Source: Bugulina stolonifera (Eukaryota; Bryozoa; Gymnolaemata; Cheilostomatida; Bugulidae). Taken from it: 64,000 bases of DNA. Both the position numbers and the translations under genes were made by a program. Positions 49,101 to 61,800 of the stretch are shown here, piece by piece; the first letter of the stretch is position 1; each line of letters opens with the position of its first letter. The stretch is taken from contig OW285191.1 in the NCBI GenBank assembly GCA_935421135.1, forward strand, positions 16,942,700 through 17,006,699, in the 5' to 3' direction. The notes beneath the pieces are model-generated. The model did no database searches and was not told the origin of the DNA. It saw only the letters and a list, made by a program, of their open reading frames with translations.

Positions 49101-49595
49101 GTTTATATTCCCCCTATTATGGTGTATACTACCCTTGATATTGATGAGCACTTGCTAACATCAGGTGGTAGAAAACCCCAAATAAAAAGAAATTTAATAA
49201 TGCTTTGAAATTTGACAAAGAGAAAGTTTGTTTTTTTTTCATAATACAGTTTGGCACTGTCATGCCATAAAAACATATATAGGCCTACTTGTATTGTAAA
49301 TAAACCTGTCTTACCACTGTTTATATTGTGGACTACGCAGTTAACCCAAATATTACAATTCTTGCCATGCAGACCAATTACACATAAGAATAGTTTTTGT
49401 CTGAAAACACTATTTGCTCAAAAATCTAAAATGAGGCATGAATTTTACTCAATATGTTAGCCACATTATCAAACTATCTTAGGTCCACTTTCTTACCTCA
49501 GTTTCGATGTTTGCTGACGAGCCATCGAGGAATTTTACTTTTACCAGTTTCCTGTTTGCCGATACAGATAGATTACTACGACTTCTTTTCACCAT
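40109..49595 (-). CDS. FRMD6: FERM-domain protein, FRMD6/Willin-Expanded family
   Basis: Twelve minus-strand exons in consistent phase: 49497-49595 (ATG), 47585-47675, 46534-46613, 45626-45705, 44938-45106, 43868-44167, 43377-43448, 42795-42957, 41681-41908, 41084-41583, 40701-40895, 40109-40390 (stop). Product 752 residues. The FERM domain covers about residues 17-340: LVKVKFLDGSS, DTSLFGLAVYS, YPDDRCFLLAAYSMIAEQ, EFFPAWVVDKHTSKYIREHL, LYFGIGPKGVEVFE, FRWNHIEHIHYT. FPAWVV plus the post-FERM motif KYRESYI (354-360) single out FRMD6 (human KKQYRESYIS). The tail is low-complexity, with a possible 14-3-3 site (RATSEP) and a PPxY motif (PPPSYNE, about 611-617). Known family role: cortical regulators upstream of Hippo signalling. 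An insertion of about 30 residues in FERM lobe F3 carries four cysteines. A possible 77-bp cassette exon lies at 42645-42721. Confidence 0.87.
42645..42721 (-). other. possible frame-shifting cassette exon in the FRMD6-like gene
   Basis: A 77-bp segment with an acceptor (tttatgtag) and a donor (caacag then gtaaat). It is open in the frame set by the upstream exon (residues GLRDACTTTLELSALYNT...). Its length is not a multiple of three. Including it would shift the exon at 41908 into a frame that stops after about 28 codons. Skipping it restores the conserved KYRESYI motif. It may be a poison exon, or simply a chance pair of splice-like sites. Confidence 0.3.
47749..47878. repeat. imperfect tandem repeat (accaatttctacacag-like)
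   Basis: Roughly 16-bp units alternating accaatttctacaca and gaccactttccacac, in intron 1 of the FRMD6-like gene, close upstream of exon 2. Confidence 0.85.
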
Positions 49596-51614
49596 ATTAA
49601 CGTTGAAGCACCGTTCTTATAGAAACTCTAGGCTTTGTTTATTGTACGCTCTATCATTAGTATTGTATTCCTCTGCTACCTATCCTCTGGCGCTTGAGAT
49701 GCCGTTGCTATGTAATAATATCCTGAGAAGATGTCGAAAGAGAAGGTAGCAGTAGTTGTACCAGTCCTTCCCAAGACTGTGTAGCTGAGTTCACTAACTG
49801 GCTGCTACAAACAGAATGAAATGTTACTCTCAATCAGTAGACCGAGTGAGGAGCCACAGGAATGTCATGCTTCGTATCACAAAGCTTATTGACTGAAACT
49901 GTAGAGCAGTGAAAGGTTCTCGATTAGCATTCCTGTAATAATGAAGTGAATGGCCACTCAAAAAACTCCGGAATTGATAATGGAGAAGAGTAGCAATAAA
50001 TACTAATGGTATGATGGGATGAAGACACCCTTCTAAGCTAATCACTTCCTCTCAAATAACTAGCTACTACCACCTGTTCATTCTTCTACCTTACCTGGCT
50101 CTGGTCAAATGAAAACTCAAGCCGTCCTAACATGAATTATACAAACACTCCTCTCACCTGTCTAATGTATCTCTTTCTTGAAAACCTATTAGAATGTTTC
50201 ATCAGCTATCTTACCTACATGTTATATTATTTACTTTCTACTCAACTCAACTCACCCAATTCCTTTTTTATTTTTGTGCATTATTTTATTAAGATTCCAA
50301 CAAACAGAGGGCAGTGTGATTAGGTACTTTCTATTCAAATGCTACCATCATCTCAATACATCAATATTGTACGACATTCCAGAATGTGACATTGAATAGA
50401 ATCTGCCAAAGGCTCTCTGATTGCATTGATTAGGCTTCACATATGGTGCTATATGCATATTGCACTTATCTTTACATTGTTCCCATTCCTCATACTTACT
50501 TCACAGCATCAACTATTTGATTATATCAAGTTCATTCTATAGAAATTGTGATTCATGTTCAATGTGTGGAATTTCAAATAGCTACTACTTTTCTTAATTG
50601 CTATTAAGACACCACCAGTGTCACTATAAATAATTAAATTTATAATTAAATAATATATCAGTAGCGCTATGTCTTCAATGGGCATTGGAAATCAGTTGCT
50701 TGGTTATCCCAGTAGTATAAGAACAAAACCACAAAAGCTCTACAAAACTAAAACGTATTCTAAGCTTTCCTCCAGTTACCTCTATAGCACATACTTTCAC
50801 GAAACTAACTGTGAAAAGGTAGATAAATGTTTCAGTATTTGTATGTCAAATAATAACAGTATTTGAGACGTTAGCATTGGCGAAAAACATAAATGACAGC
50901 AAAACTATAAACATGGCAAGCAATTTCAGTAGGATAGCCTTGGTTTATAGCACCTCTAACCATGAAACCTAAGGCAAGCTTTTCATAGAGTTTCCCTGCA
51001 ATGTGTAAGCTAGCTTCCGTAAACTGGTACATCCATCCATCTTGGTTTATGCTAATATTTCATTTCATCATATAATTTTGCACACATTGTGACAGGCTGG
51101 TAGGGGTAACTATAGCGATAGGTCTCAAACAGATACATTGTCTCAAGTGTTCATGAAAGAGAGGCTGTGTGGGAGAATATAATGGCCGGATTAGCTGGAG
51201 CCTGGGCAACAAGCTCAGCAATCCAACCCAATCCCTTATATAATATATCCTATATCTCTATATAGAATAATACACTGTTCACCATGTAAGTTCACCTGAA
51301 CCCTTGCAATGTATTGTAATGGTTCAGGACATTTGTATATAGGACTCCAGCCACCCTGATGGACCCTATAGCACCTTAAGTGCCTAGTAGTTGCCACAGT
51401 ACTACTCATCTAACACTTGTTCTCTTGCACTTAGCTGTTCTTATACTTATACTTGTCTTATATTGCATGTCTAACCATTCATTTGATACCTACATACTTG
51501 TATATAGCATACTGAGACATTGTACTGCTTTTTATACCCATGTAAAGAGACCCGACCTCTCAGAATTACCTGATATTCATTTTGTATATGATTTGAATGA
51601 TTCTAAGCATCTTT

Positions 51615-52096
51615 TGTAATAACCCGACCCATTTGGGGTCGGGCATCGGGCTTCCGGCCGTCATATTGTTGTGCAATTTTCGGACGACCCTACATCGTCT
51701 TTTCCCGACACTACGTCGGCCTTTTTACCGGAACTTCCTCCGGAATTTCTATTATTATATAAAGGGCATTGTTTTTACGTTTGTTGTCTCAGTTCTTGCT
51801 TGGATCTCAATAAAGACACATCTATACTTATATACAGAGACTTTCACTTTGTAGATAGGTCATTCTAGTTGTTAAGGTCCTCGACCTTGCAACACGAACT
51901 GCCTACTAGGTCGGATCACTCTCTTTCTCAGTATAGTAAACAAGTATAACTCGGGATCACATGGGTCGTCTTTGGTAGTTCTTTGACTACTGACTCCGAT
52001 CAATCTTTCATGTAATGAGAAGGCCTAGCACCACTCATAGGCACTTCATTTTGGGTCGGGAGTCGTCTTAGGACAACCATACCAAAAATCATTACA
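51615..52096 (+). mobile_element. possible solo LTR
   Basis: The segment begins TGTAAT and ends ATTACA. Its GC is higher than its surroundings. It has the order expected of an LTR: a TATA-like tatataaagg (about 51756), then an aataaag poly(A) signal (about 51811). The 5' part has inverted blocks (acccgacccatttggggtcg). No matching 5-bp target duplication was found, and no gag/pol lies next to it, so it may be a solo or rearranged LTR. Confidence 0.4.
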
Positions 52097-55000
52097 GTAT
52101 TTATGAATGATAATGGAGAGGGAGCAGATCAGGTAAAATGACAAAAGTTTGCAATAAATATTTTCAAGTTTGAGCTCAAAGAAATGTTGTATGTCATTCA
52201 TTCCACAGCTGCACTTAATCTGATATATTTTTTATTCTAATACAGTCATGTAAATATATTATTTTGCTGGTTTAATCTACACTGCAAAGTTGTAAACTTT
52301 ACTGCAATAATGTCATGTCACTGTGGGCAGGTGCCAACAGTTGATTCACCTTAATTCCACAGTTAGTTAGTACTATATGTATGAACATGTCAAATAACAA
52401 CTTTTTATGGATATTTCTCTCATTAGTTTTACTAAAATGAGATGATTTTGAAATTGCTTGGCAACAGCGTAGGAAGGGGACCTACCATACCACCTTAACC
52501 ACTGAGAACACACCTGGTGCAGAGAAATTATCTACAATGTTTGCATGTCTAGCATTGTTCTAAATCTATATTTTGCATTAACAAATTTGAAAATTACTTT
52601 CAAATGCTTGTTATATGATTTATGTATACAATAGTCTAATGATTTTTGTTGGTGAGTGTGAAGCCATGATAGGCCTACACTGGTAGTACTTTATATAGGG
52701 AAATAGTAAGTACAGCGTACATTAAGTAAGTAAGTACTTTAAATAAGTATTTTAGGTGGTGTTACTTTACTTGCTTTACTGGGCCAGTTTAGGCAGCAGA
52801 CAAGAGAACTGGTGTACACACAGATGTAGCTATTAAATTAAGTCTAATAACGTGATGTCATATCTATATTATGCTATATTCATGTAGGAATGACCCTTGA
52901 AAAATTCAAAAATATCAGAGTTGGAAAAAAGTAAATTTGCATTTGGAAAAATTCCTTAATAAACCTTTAACACACATGGCCTAAATTCAGATGCATATCA
53001 ATTTGCTAAACTTTCATTTCTCAACTGAACCTAATACTGTTATAGCATTTACAAAAGTAATAATATACATGTAATGATAATAAGCGTATGCAGGGAACTA
53101 GTTATGTTATATATACTGCCCAAGTATAATTATGTATGTGTCACAATAATTATAATAAAATGTTTTTTATTGCACGGGTTTTGTTAAACTTCATATGGAT
53201 AGTTTGTATTAAAACGACAAAACTACTACTTGCATCACAATAGTATCACTGAGCCTGTGTGGTTCAGATGATACTGTCCATCTGTTAATGTGTCAACTAC
53301 ATGTAGGCTACATGTATGTGTGCAAGCGTGTGCACATGTACCATATAATATACTTACAATATTTACATCTGCAAGTACATGCTCTGCACCGAATTATAAT
53401 ATCAAAAAAATTCATACTTTTCAAATAAATCTTTCAAGTTCTGCATTTATATCAACTGATTTTGAAATCTAGTAGAAGTAAAATAATGAACAGTATAGTT
53501 TCATATTCCCTTACCTGTTGATTTGCAGTGAAGTTATGTATTTTCTCAATTGAGAAATGACAATGATTCATACAGTTAAAAGGCAGTATTATCTCAAATC
53601 GTAGTACACGAGTGCCTCACCACGCTAGGTTGCTGTGCACTAGGTAGGCACAGTATTAGTATTATAGAGATAATAACCACTGTGTTATGTATATATATAA
53701 TGGCTAGTTCATACAGTGTTAAGGTAGCAAAATATTTCAACAATGTGTAGATAATATTAAGTCAATAGCCTTACAATAGGCACATGAATGTGGCATTGAA
53801 TAAACTGTCAGATTGAATAAACAGTAAGACTAAATCCTTGGAATGCTTTCAATGCTTATTTGCCTTGCAATTTAATATTCACAGACATAGAAATACTTAT
53901 GTACAGTGTACACACACACACATATATAATTATAGTATACACTATACACTAATCCTATAATTCACCCTATAATGAGTATGTATGGAGCTGAGTCTATGTA
54001 GAAGGAGGAGGCACACTAGCCTGAGCTTCAAGTCCACCAAGCATCGTGTGGGGACGGTATGTTGGTAATTTCTAATAGATGAATTGTGGATATTCTTTAC
54101 CTAAGTTCTACACTGTCAATAGCCGACATGACTACCCATATTAACTTCGAAGGCTGAGAGCCCAGGCTAGAGACTCCCCTACTAAATTATGGTTTAGTGT
54201 CAACAATGTGCGAGATGCTTTGATTAATAACATTGATACAAGTTACTTATTTACTGGGTAGGCATTTGCTTTAGATAAATTTCTATTCTAAAATATGCAA
54301 GCTACAAACAGTAGCACGCAGATATGAGAAGTTAATGTGATACGGTTTGTTTATACACGGAGATATGTGATCCAAGGGGTATTGTTGTTGAACGGATGTA
54401 AGGCAGCTGACACTGGAGTCAACTTTATAATTAGTAGTCATCATCTATTATTACAAACAAATCTATGTATAGATGTCTAGCATCTGTAGAATTCTAATAA
54501 TTGTATATATTCCTCAGATAAAAATGCTGTGTGACTCTAATAATAGCTTGTGGTATGCGGTAGAAGTTGTCTCCCCTCTTTATGAGTTGAGAATGTGAGG
54601 TTCACACTGTCGCTTGTTGCTCATGGGCGAACGACAGAACTGCAAGCTAACCACAATAGATAGACAGAGTGGCACAGCTCTGTGTGCAGTAGACTGCGGA
54701 GTTCAATGTGAACAACACATTAGCTTGTAACTCAAACATCCCATATTATGTACCAAGTAAAGTAATTTCTAAAAGGCTGATCACCATTACGAATGTCTTG
54801 CTATAAGAAGACTTTTCTCTATAAATTTATATCATCTTTCAGTTCTCATCTCTTTGCACTTTATCCATTGCACTGCTCAGTTACTCACTATAAGTTCCTA
54901 TAAAACTTTATTTCAACTGTTTCACTTTTTCATCTGCTACTTTACACGTAAAACTTAGCTTAGCACATTGAGAATGCTACTAATTGTTAGCTTTAAAAGA

Positions 55001-55279
55001 TTAATTACTCAAATCACCCTGAGTTTATAGGATTTGTGGAGGTTGACATTTACAATAAAAATAGTATTCTACTTAACAACAAGAGTCTCTGAGCTGTCTT
55101 ATCCCTACTTGGATGGGACTCACTCACTGTCTCATCTAACTATCCTTATAGTTGGGTTCAAGCAAAGGGCAAGGTCAAAGAGATGGCCGCCCTGGACTAC
55201 ATCATGCAGATGTGATGTAGTTGGGTATCAAGAACGTTAATGGAAAGGAAGCTTTCCTGTGCAACTTTTGCACCAGGAT

Positions 55280-56515
55280 ATACCTTACCGATACTCATAC
55301 CTGTTATATACCCTACTGATACTCATACCTGTTATATACCCTACTGATACTCATACCTGTTATACACCTTACTGGTACTCACACCTGTTATATACTCTAC
55401 TGATACTCCTACCTGTTATATACCTTACTGATACTCATACCTGTTATATACCTTACTGATATTCACACCTGTTATATACTCTACTGGTACTCACACCTGT
55501 TATATACTTTACTGATATTCACACCTGTTATATACTCTACTGATACTCATACCTGTTATATACCTTACTGATATTCACACCTGTTATATACCTTACTGGT
55601 ACTCACACCTGTTATATACTTTACTGATATTCACACCTGTTATATACTCTACTGATACTCATACCTATTATATACTTTACTGGTACTCACACCTGTCATA
55701 TACTTTACTGATATTCACACCTGTTATATACTCTACTGGTACTCATACCTGTTATATACCTTACTGATATTCACACCTGTTATATACTCTACTGATACTC
55801 ATACCTGTTATATACTTTACTGATATTCACACCTGTTATATACTCTACTGGTACTCATACCTGTTATATACTTTACTGGTACTCACACCTGTTATATACT
55901 TTACTGATATTCACACCTGTTATATACTCTACTGGTACTCACACCTGTTATATACTCTACTGATACTCATACCTGTTATATACTTTACTGGTACTCACAC
56001 CTGCTATATACTTTACTGATATTCACACCTGTTATATACTCTACTGGTACTCATACCTGTTATATACCTTACTGATATTCACACCTGTTATATACTCTAC
56101 TGATACTCATACCTGTTATATACTTTACTGGTACTCACACCTGTTATATACTTTACTGATATTCACACCTGTTATATACTCTACTGGTACTCATACCTGT
56201 TATATACTTTACTGATATTCACACCTGTTATATACTCTACTGATACTCATACCTGTTATATACTTTACTGGTACTCACACCTGTTATATACTCTACTGGT
56301 ACTCACACCTGTTATATACTCTACTGATACGCATACCTGTTATATACCTTACTGGTACTCACACCTGTTATATACTCTGCTGGTACTCACACCTGTTATA
56401 TACCTTACTGGTACTCATACCTGTTATATACCTTACTGGTACTCATAGCTGTTATATACCTTACTGATACTCATACCTGTTGCATACTCTACTGTACTCA
56501 CACCTGCTGTATATA
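55280..56515. repeat. 28-bp minisatellite
   Basis: About 44 copies of a 28-bp unit: actgatactcatacctgtta then tatacctt, with variants ggtactcacac and gatattcacac. The variants recur in higher-order patterns of several units. Confidence 0.97.
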
Positions 56516-57944
56516 ATACCTTGCTAATACTCGTGAAAATATAAGTTCAGTTCGTAACTGAATTTTTCAACTAATTCGGCTCAAATTTCAAAACAGACGT
56601 TGTTCTTTTAGTGTAATTCACAAATAGTCAATGTATCAACTAGGCCTACCTGTTTACACTCTTCTTTGGATGACAGCTTAGTAAAGTCGCATTTAAAACT
56701 TAAAATAATGCAACTTTTTACTTCACAATCAATGAGTATAACATTACAGAACAGAATCACATACCCATCAAGCTGTACATATTTTTTCAATAGTCCTACA
56801 TTGTATTTTCTCAGTGAATAGTGTGGTCTACATGTACTATTGTTCCAGAATAATCCTCAACAGTCAAGTTGAGCCTCTTCTACAGCCAGATTAAGCTAGA
56901 ATAAGGCTACCATTACATGTATGTTAGAGCAATTATTATGTTTTTGTAAGAAGGAAGTCAAGGTAGGGGATACAATAAAACGTTGCATAAATCCTCATCT
57001 ATTACTTACACCATTTAAATTTTAGAATAGCTTGTGGCATGTTATCTGACATAATCTTCACCGGCAATAGTCTTGAGTAAAAGTTTTGCTGGAAGTGCTG
57101 CAAATGAGTTATTTTATAGAACTATGTCAGATAGTTGAGATGATTTTTTCCTGCTTGAATGAAGTGATTTCAAATTTTTTGTCTAGTATAAAACCATGGT
57201 TGTAGTAGTCACATGCCTGATGAGGTATTCGCTGACCCTGTTGAGGTATTTGCTGACCCTGTGGGGTTGCTACTGTGACTGGTGTTGCTACAATGGCAGT
57301 AATCTTGCCTCCCGGCATCATATGCATCTATCCATTCACAGACACAAAAGCTTCCAGCCAGTGGGACTAAACTAACTTAGTTAAATGCATACCTCATACA
57401 GTACATTACATAAACATAATATTACAAGCAATAATACCACTTATACAATCAATATAAATAAATATATATTTATTGTTTTGTTTAATAACTCATTTAGCAT
57501 CCAAATAGAATTGTTCGAAAAGGGTAGGCAGTTATTAAAGAATGGAATGTTTGATAATAACTAGCCCATTGAGCAGGAGTTTAGTTTGATCAGGGAGTCG
57601 TCAATCCTTGTGAGCAGTTTTATATTATATACATGTACATGTGTTTATATTATATTAGGTTTAGGTGCTTTTAAAATAAATTAATTCTGCATGTTAGGAT
57701 TTTCCTACTGCTGCAGTAATGCACCATTATAGCATAGCAGTAACATAGACATGTATGCACTTACCCTGCCCTTTCTCATAGAAATGTCTTATAGTGTATA
57801 CACATACTTGTACATTACTTTATCAATTGAAGTAAATTCACTACATTATATAATCAACTTCACATCAAATACAAACAAAATATAAAACTGGAAGTGTTGA
57901 ACAACTAAGGAACTAGCAAGATGGTTAACAAAGTATGCAATGCA

Positions 57945-58290
57945 TATACATGTACATGTATATCCACCGCATATTTATGTTACAATGCATTTACATGTAT
58001 ATCCACCATATAGAGTGAATTTCACACCTTTTAAATACGCTTTGCTGTAAATATACAGTATTGCTAAGGTGTTCTCCCAGGCATATCTCTGAGCTGCACT
58101 GATGAGGTGTTAAACACCGAAACAGTACACTGTATGCAGATTGAGTATCCACCATATATGTATGTTACAATATATACATGTATATCCACCGTATATGTAT
58201 GCTACAATGTACATACATGTATATCTATCGTATATGTATGTTACAATATATATACATATACATGTATATCCACTGTATATGTATGTTACA
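57945..58290. repeat. diffuse repeat of tatccaccgtatatgtatgt-type units
   Basis: Several imperfect copies of a 35- to 50-bp unit combining atacatgtatatccacc and atatgtatgttacaat. Short ORFs on both strands (Tyr/Ile/Val-rich) derive from it. Confidence 0.85.
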
Positions 58291-58346
58291 ATACAACACG
58301 ATTCTAGGCATTGGAAGTGGCTTCTAGATAAGTTAGACATAGTGAG

Positions 58347-58407
58347 AGGGGTTTGGGGTTTGGGGTTTGGGGTTTGGGGTTTGGGGTTTGGGGTTTGGGG
58401 TTTGGGG
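58347..58407. repeat. (ggggttt)n array
   Basis: Eight tandem copies of ggggttt on the plus strand. The G runs can form quadruplexes. The unit resembles ciliate-type telomere DNA, but the locus is interstitial and short. Confidence 0.95.
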
Positions 58408-58840
58408 TCTCATATGAATTATATGAATATAATATATAATATATATTTAAAAGAACAATAAATAATATTATTATTATTATTATAGTGTTGAGCAACAAGG
58501 GTCATGGATAAGCAGGGATTTGAGTTTAAATCCCTTGTTATCTGAATGTACCTAAATACTAGACTAAAGTAACTATACACGGCTCCAACTGCAGGAAACT
58601 AACTACAATATTATATGTGGTTTGAGGTGGATTCATCAGGGTTAGCCTTACCAATGTTCACCTATAAGGATGTACACGTATGGCTGCTGCAAATTACATA
58701 TACATGTACGTATATATCATTGAAGACATACTAGTCTTAACAGTGTGGAGTGGCGCATTGTATGTACCCTTTACTATTCAATAATATCTTCTCTATACAT
58801 ATTGTGGTATTGACCATGACTATGACATAACAGGATATTG

Positions 58841-61800
58841 TCAGCTAACACGGCTACAGTTTGGCGATCTACTGGCAAGTGGAGACAACTTCTTCAAAGG
58901 CTTACTCAAGGCATTCTGGTTGTACCCTTCTGTCCAGATAACATTGGGTTTGTTGAGTAACCTCTGTCGAAATGGTGACATGTAGTCCTGCAGTGTGCGA
59001 AATGATCTGGTAGGCATATGACCTATATTTTCCAGTGAGCCTACCTGCAAAATTATGGAGAAAGGGCATAACTCCAAATTTATACAATTAATTATTTTTA
59101 AACAGGAATAGCCATAACAGGAAGTTGGGTCAGGTCAATAGCATGAGGAGATGTCATGTGCTCTTAGATAAACCTCTTAGTCAGGCTCTCCTTCCATCTT
59201 ATACCAGCATATCCTGTGTTTAGGACATGCATTGATAGTGCAATGATAATACATGTCTTCTTAAAATAGTATGCTGGAAGCAGATAGCATTTTTAATCTT
59301 TCTTAATAAGATATTAGAAATATGTAGAATGTTTGATCAGAGTATATTTATAACTTTGAAGCTACAGAAAGATTACTTTGACAATCTTAGTACATATTTA
59401 TCACTGATTATCCTAGCTAACTCATTAATTATCGCAGCACTAATGGAGATAGATACGCACATACCTTAGATTGTGAGTGCCATTTAGGTGTTTGATGGAA
59501 GACTGGACTTATATTTCCATGTGATGGCTGATAGTCAATATTATCTAAACTACCAACTTTACTTTTGGCTTGCCAGCTTATCTGTTAACAAAAACCAGTA
59601 ATTCAGACTAGAGAAAAATTTAAATAATCACTGTTCAAATTTCACATACAATTTATTGAAAGCTATTTACTGTTGTTCCCGATTTATGATAGCTTCGTCA
59701 TTTTCATGTTGGGAGAGGCAGCCTGCAGAAATATATTTCTCACTTTTTAAGAATTCGTTAATTTTTTGACGTTCCAAACCTAAGTGGTTTGAGTAACTAT
59801 CTGCTCAAACATAGCCAAGCTCAAACTGCAGGTACATGTATGTTTCATATCTGAATCAGATTGAAGGATAGGACGTATCTGCTCATACGTTTGTAGCGCG
59901 AAGGGCTGAGACCTAAAATTGCAGATTGAACTCCATTTCTGGCCATGTTGAGACTTTAGGTAGATAACAACGAGGGGATGTAGCTCAGTGGTAGAGCGCA
60001 CGCTTCGCATGTGTGAGGCCCCGGGTTCAATCCCCGGCATCTCCACTGTTTTAGGACAAGATATATCAAAAGATTTGTTCATTTTGTTTTAGTAATTGAT
60101 GTCATTTAAAGTTGAGAACATAATTATGAGAGTGTTGGAGCAAATTAGGAGTAACCATTTCACTCAATGTTTAAAGCTCAAGAAGTTTTATTTCTTTCAA
60201 CAATTGTGAAAGAAAACACTAAGCAATGAACCCTCCTAATGAAATGCTCTTGTTTGTTCTCAACTTCACTGGCTACATTAGTAGACAACTTACATCATGG
60301 TGGGGCACCTTCCTCTTCCCACCCTTAGCTATATGGTTCCGATTATCTAAAGATCCAACTTTTGATTTTACAGTTTTGAGGTTAATAGGTTTGTGTATAA
60401 TCTTCACATTTCCTCCTCCAGGTTTGTGATGGGCATTGTCTAAGGATCCAATCTAAAGAGTAGCAAATGAAAATCATTAGCAACAGATTCACATATTACA
60501 TGGTGCAATTATACTTACAAGTACATGCTTATAATTGCCCAAGTATACTTATAGAAATAAAACCCATCTAATAATAACAGCTTTATAAATGCTGTATTGG
60601 TCATACATTGTTTAAACTATTATTGTAAACTTTTATTTGCTGGCAAACACCCTACACAGCTTATTCTATTAGTCAAGTCAGGTCACAGTATTGAATGCAA
60701 TTTGGGAGAAGTTGAAAGAAAAACTCCAAGAAATAGTACAGCCTCATGAGGCGCATGATTACATGCACATGTACAACAACAAGTCATTTACCCTGGAGCA
60801 CTCACACGCTATTAATTGTAACTCGAAGTTATCCACTCTTATGTTCAATTTGTGAGAAGACAATTTCGAATTGTGAGGTGTTGGTGGCTGAGTGGTCTAG
60901 CGCTAGTCACTCTAGTCTTGCAGCAATGACGCAAGTTATTTGCAAGGACGTGGGTTCGAGTCCCGCCAATGACCTGGAGGTTTTTGTCCCGAAAAAGGTT
61001 TTCCCTCTGTGCCATATCGAAGTATAATAATATCCAGCTCTAGGAGCCGTGGTGGTCCCTCGACTAGCTCTGCTATTGGGAAGCCACATTAAAGAATTGT
61101 GTTTGGCGCCATAGATATTATTATATTATTATTATATGCCAACCATTATGCATTGTAATTTTATTTGATTGGAGATGTATTCAGTTATAAATTAATTGGT
61201 AATCAAGTAAGTTTATAATACAAAAGTTTTATATGAAGTTTCACAGCAAATATCATTTTGTTTGCTGTTGCGTAGAGAACAAGTTAATATAACATAGTTG
61301 TTATAAATGTAGATATAAATATATAGGATTTGGTTCAGATATATTTATGTAGGCAACAGCTGTGTAAAATTTATTGAATATTTCTTAAACACTGCCACTT
61401 TCTTTAAACTATATTATTATATATTGTTTTACTGGTGGACATCTGGTCAACAGTTCACACATTATTGCCTGTGATGTAATTATACAACAGACTTACAGAT
61501 ATCAATAGCTCAATGACCTTGTATTCACTACTTACTATTTAGCAATATTGTATATAGTGTATTATATATTTTATATACATATAATAATACTAGATGAAAT
61601 AATCAGCTTATTTTAAACATATAATATATAACTCAGTGCAGGTGTCTGAATTAATAGTGTAATTGATACATGTGTGTAATTTGGGATGATACAAAAGTTT
61701 TCTGCATCAGCTTTGAGCATGATGGAACTGACTATCTACATCTAAACTTGTACATGTAGCACAATGTTTGTTACACAAATGTATTTAGATATACATGTGC

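Larger units (their letters stand above)
49596..58840. other. 9-kb gene-poor intergenic region
   Basis: Upstream of the FRMD6-like gene and downstream of the tau-like gene. I find no supported coding exons. It holds an LTR-like segment (51615), a 28-bp minisatellite (55280), a tatatgtatgttacaat-type repeat (57945) and a G-rich array (58347). A minus-strand ORF at 57127-57327 contains short internal repeats (GQQIPQQGQRIP) but has no family match. Confidence 0.6.

Noticed and set aside
57127..57327. Extra exon of the tau-like gene (MMPGGK, GQQIPQQGQRIP)
   Set aside because: The tau-like CDS already ends with a stop at 58841. There is no matching repeat motif and no downstream exon; it may be 3' UTR or chance.
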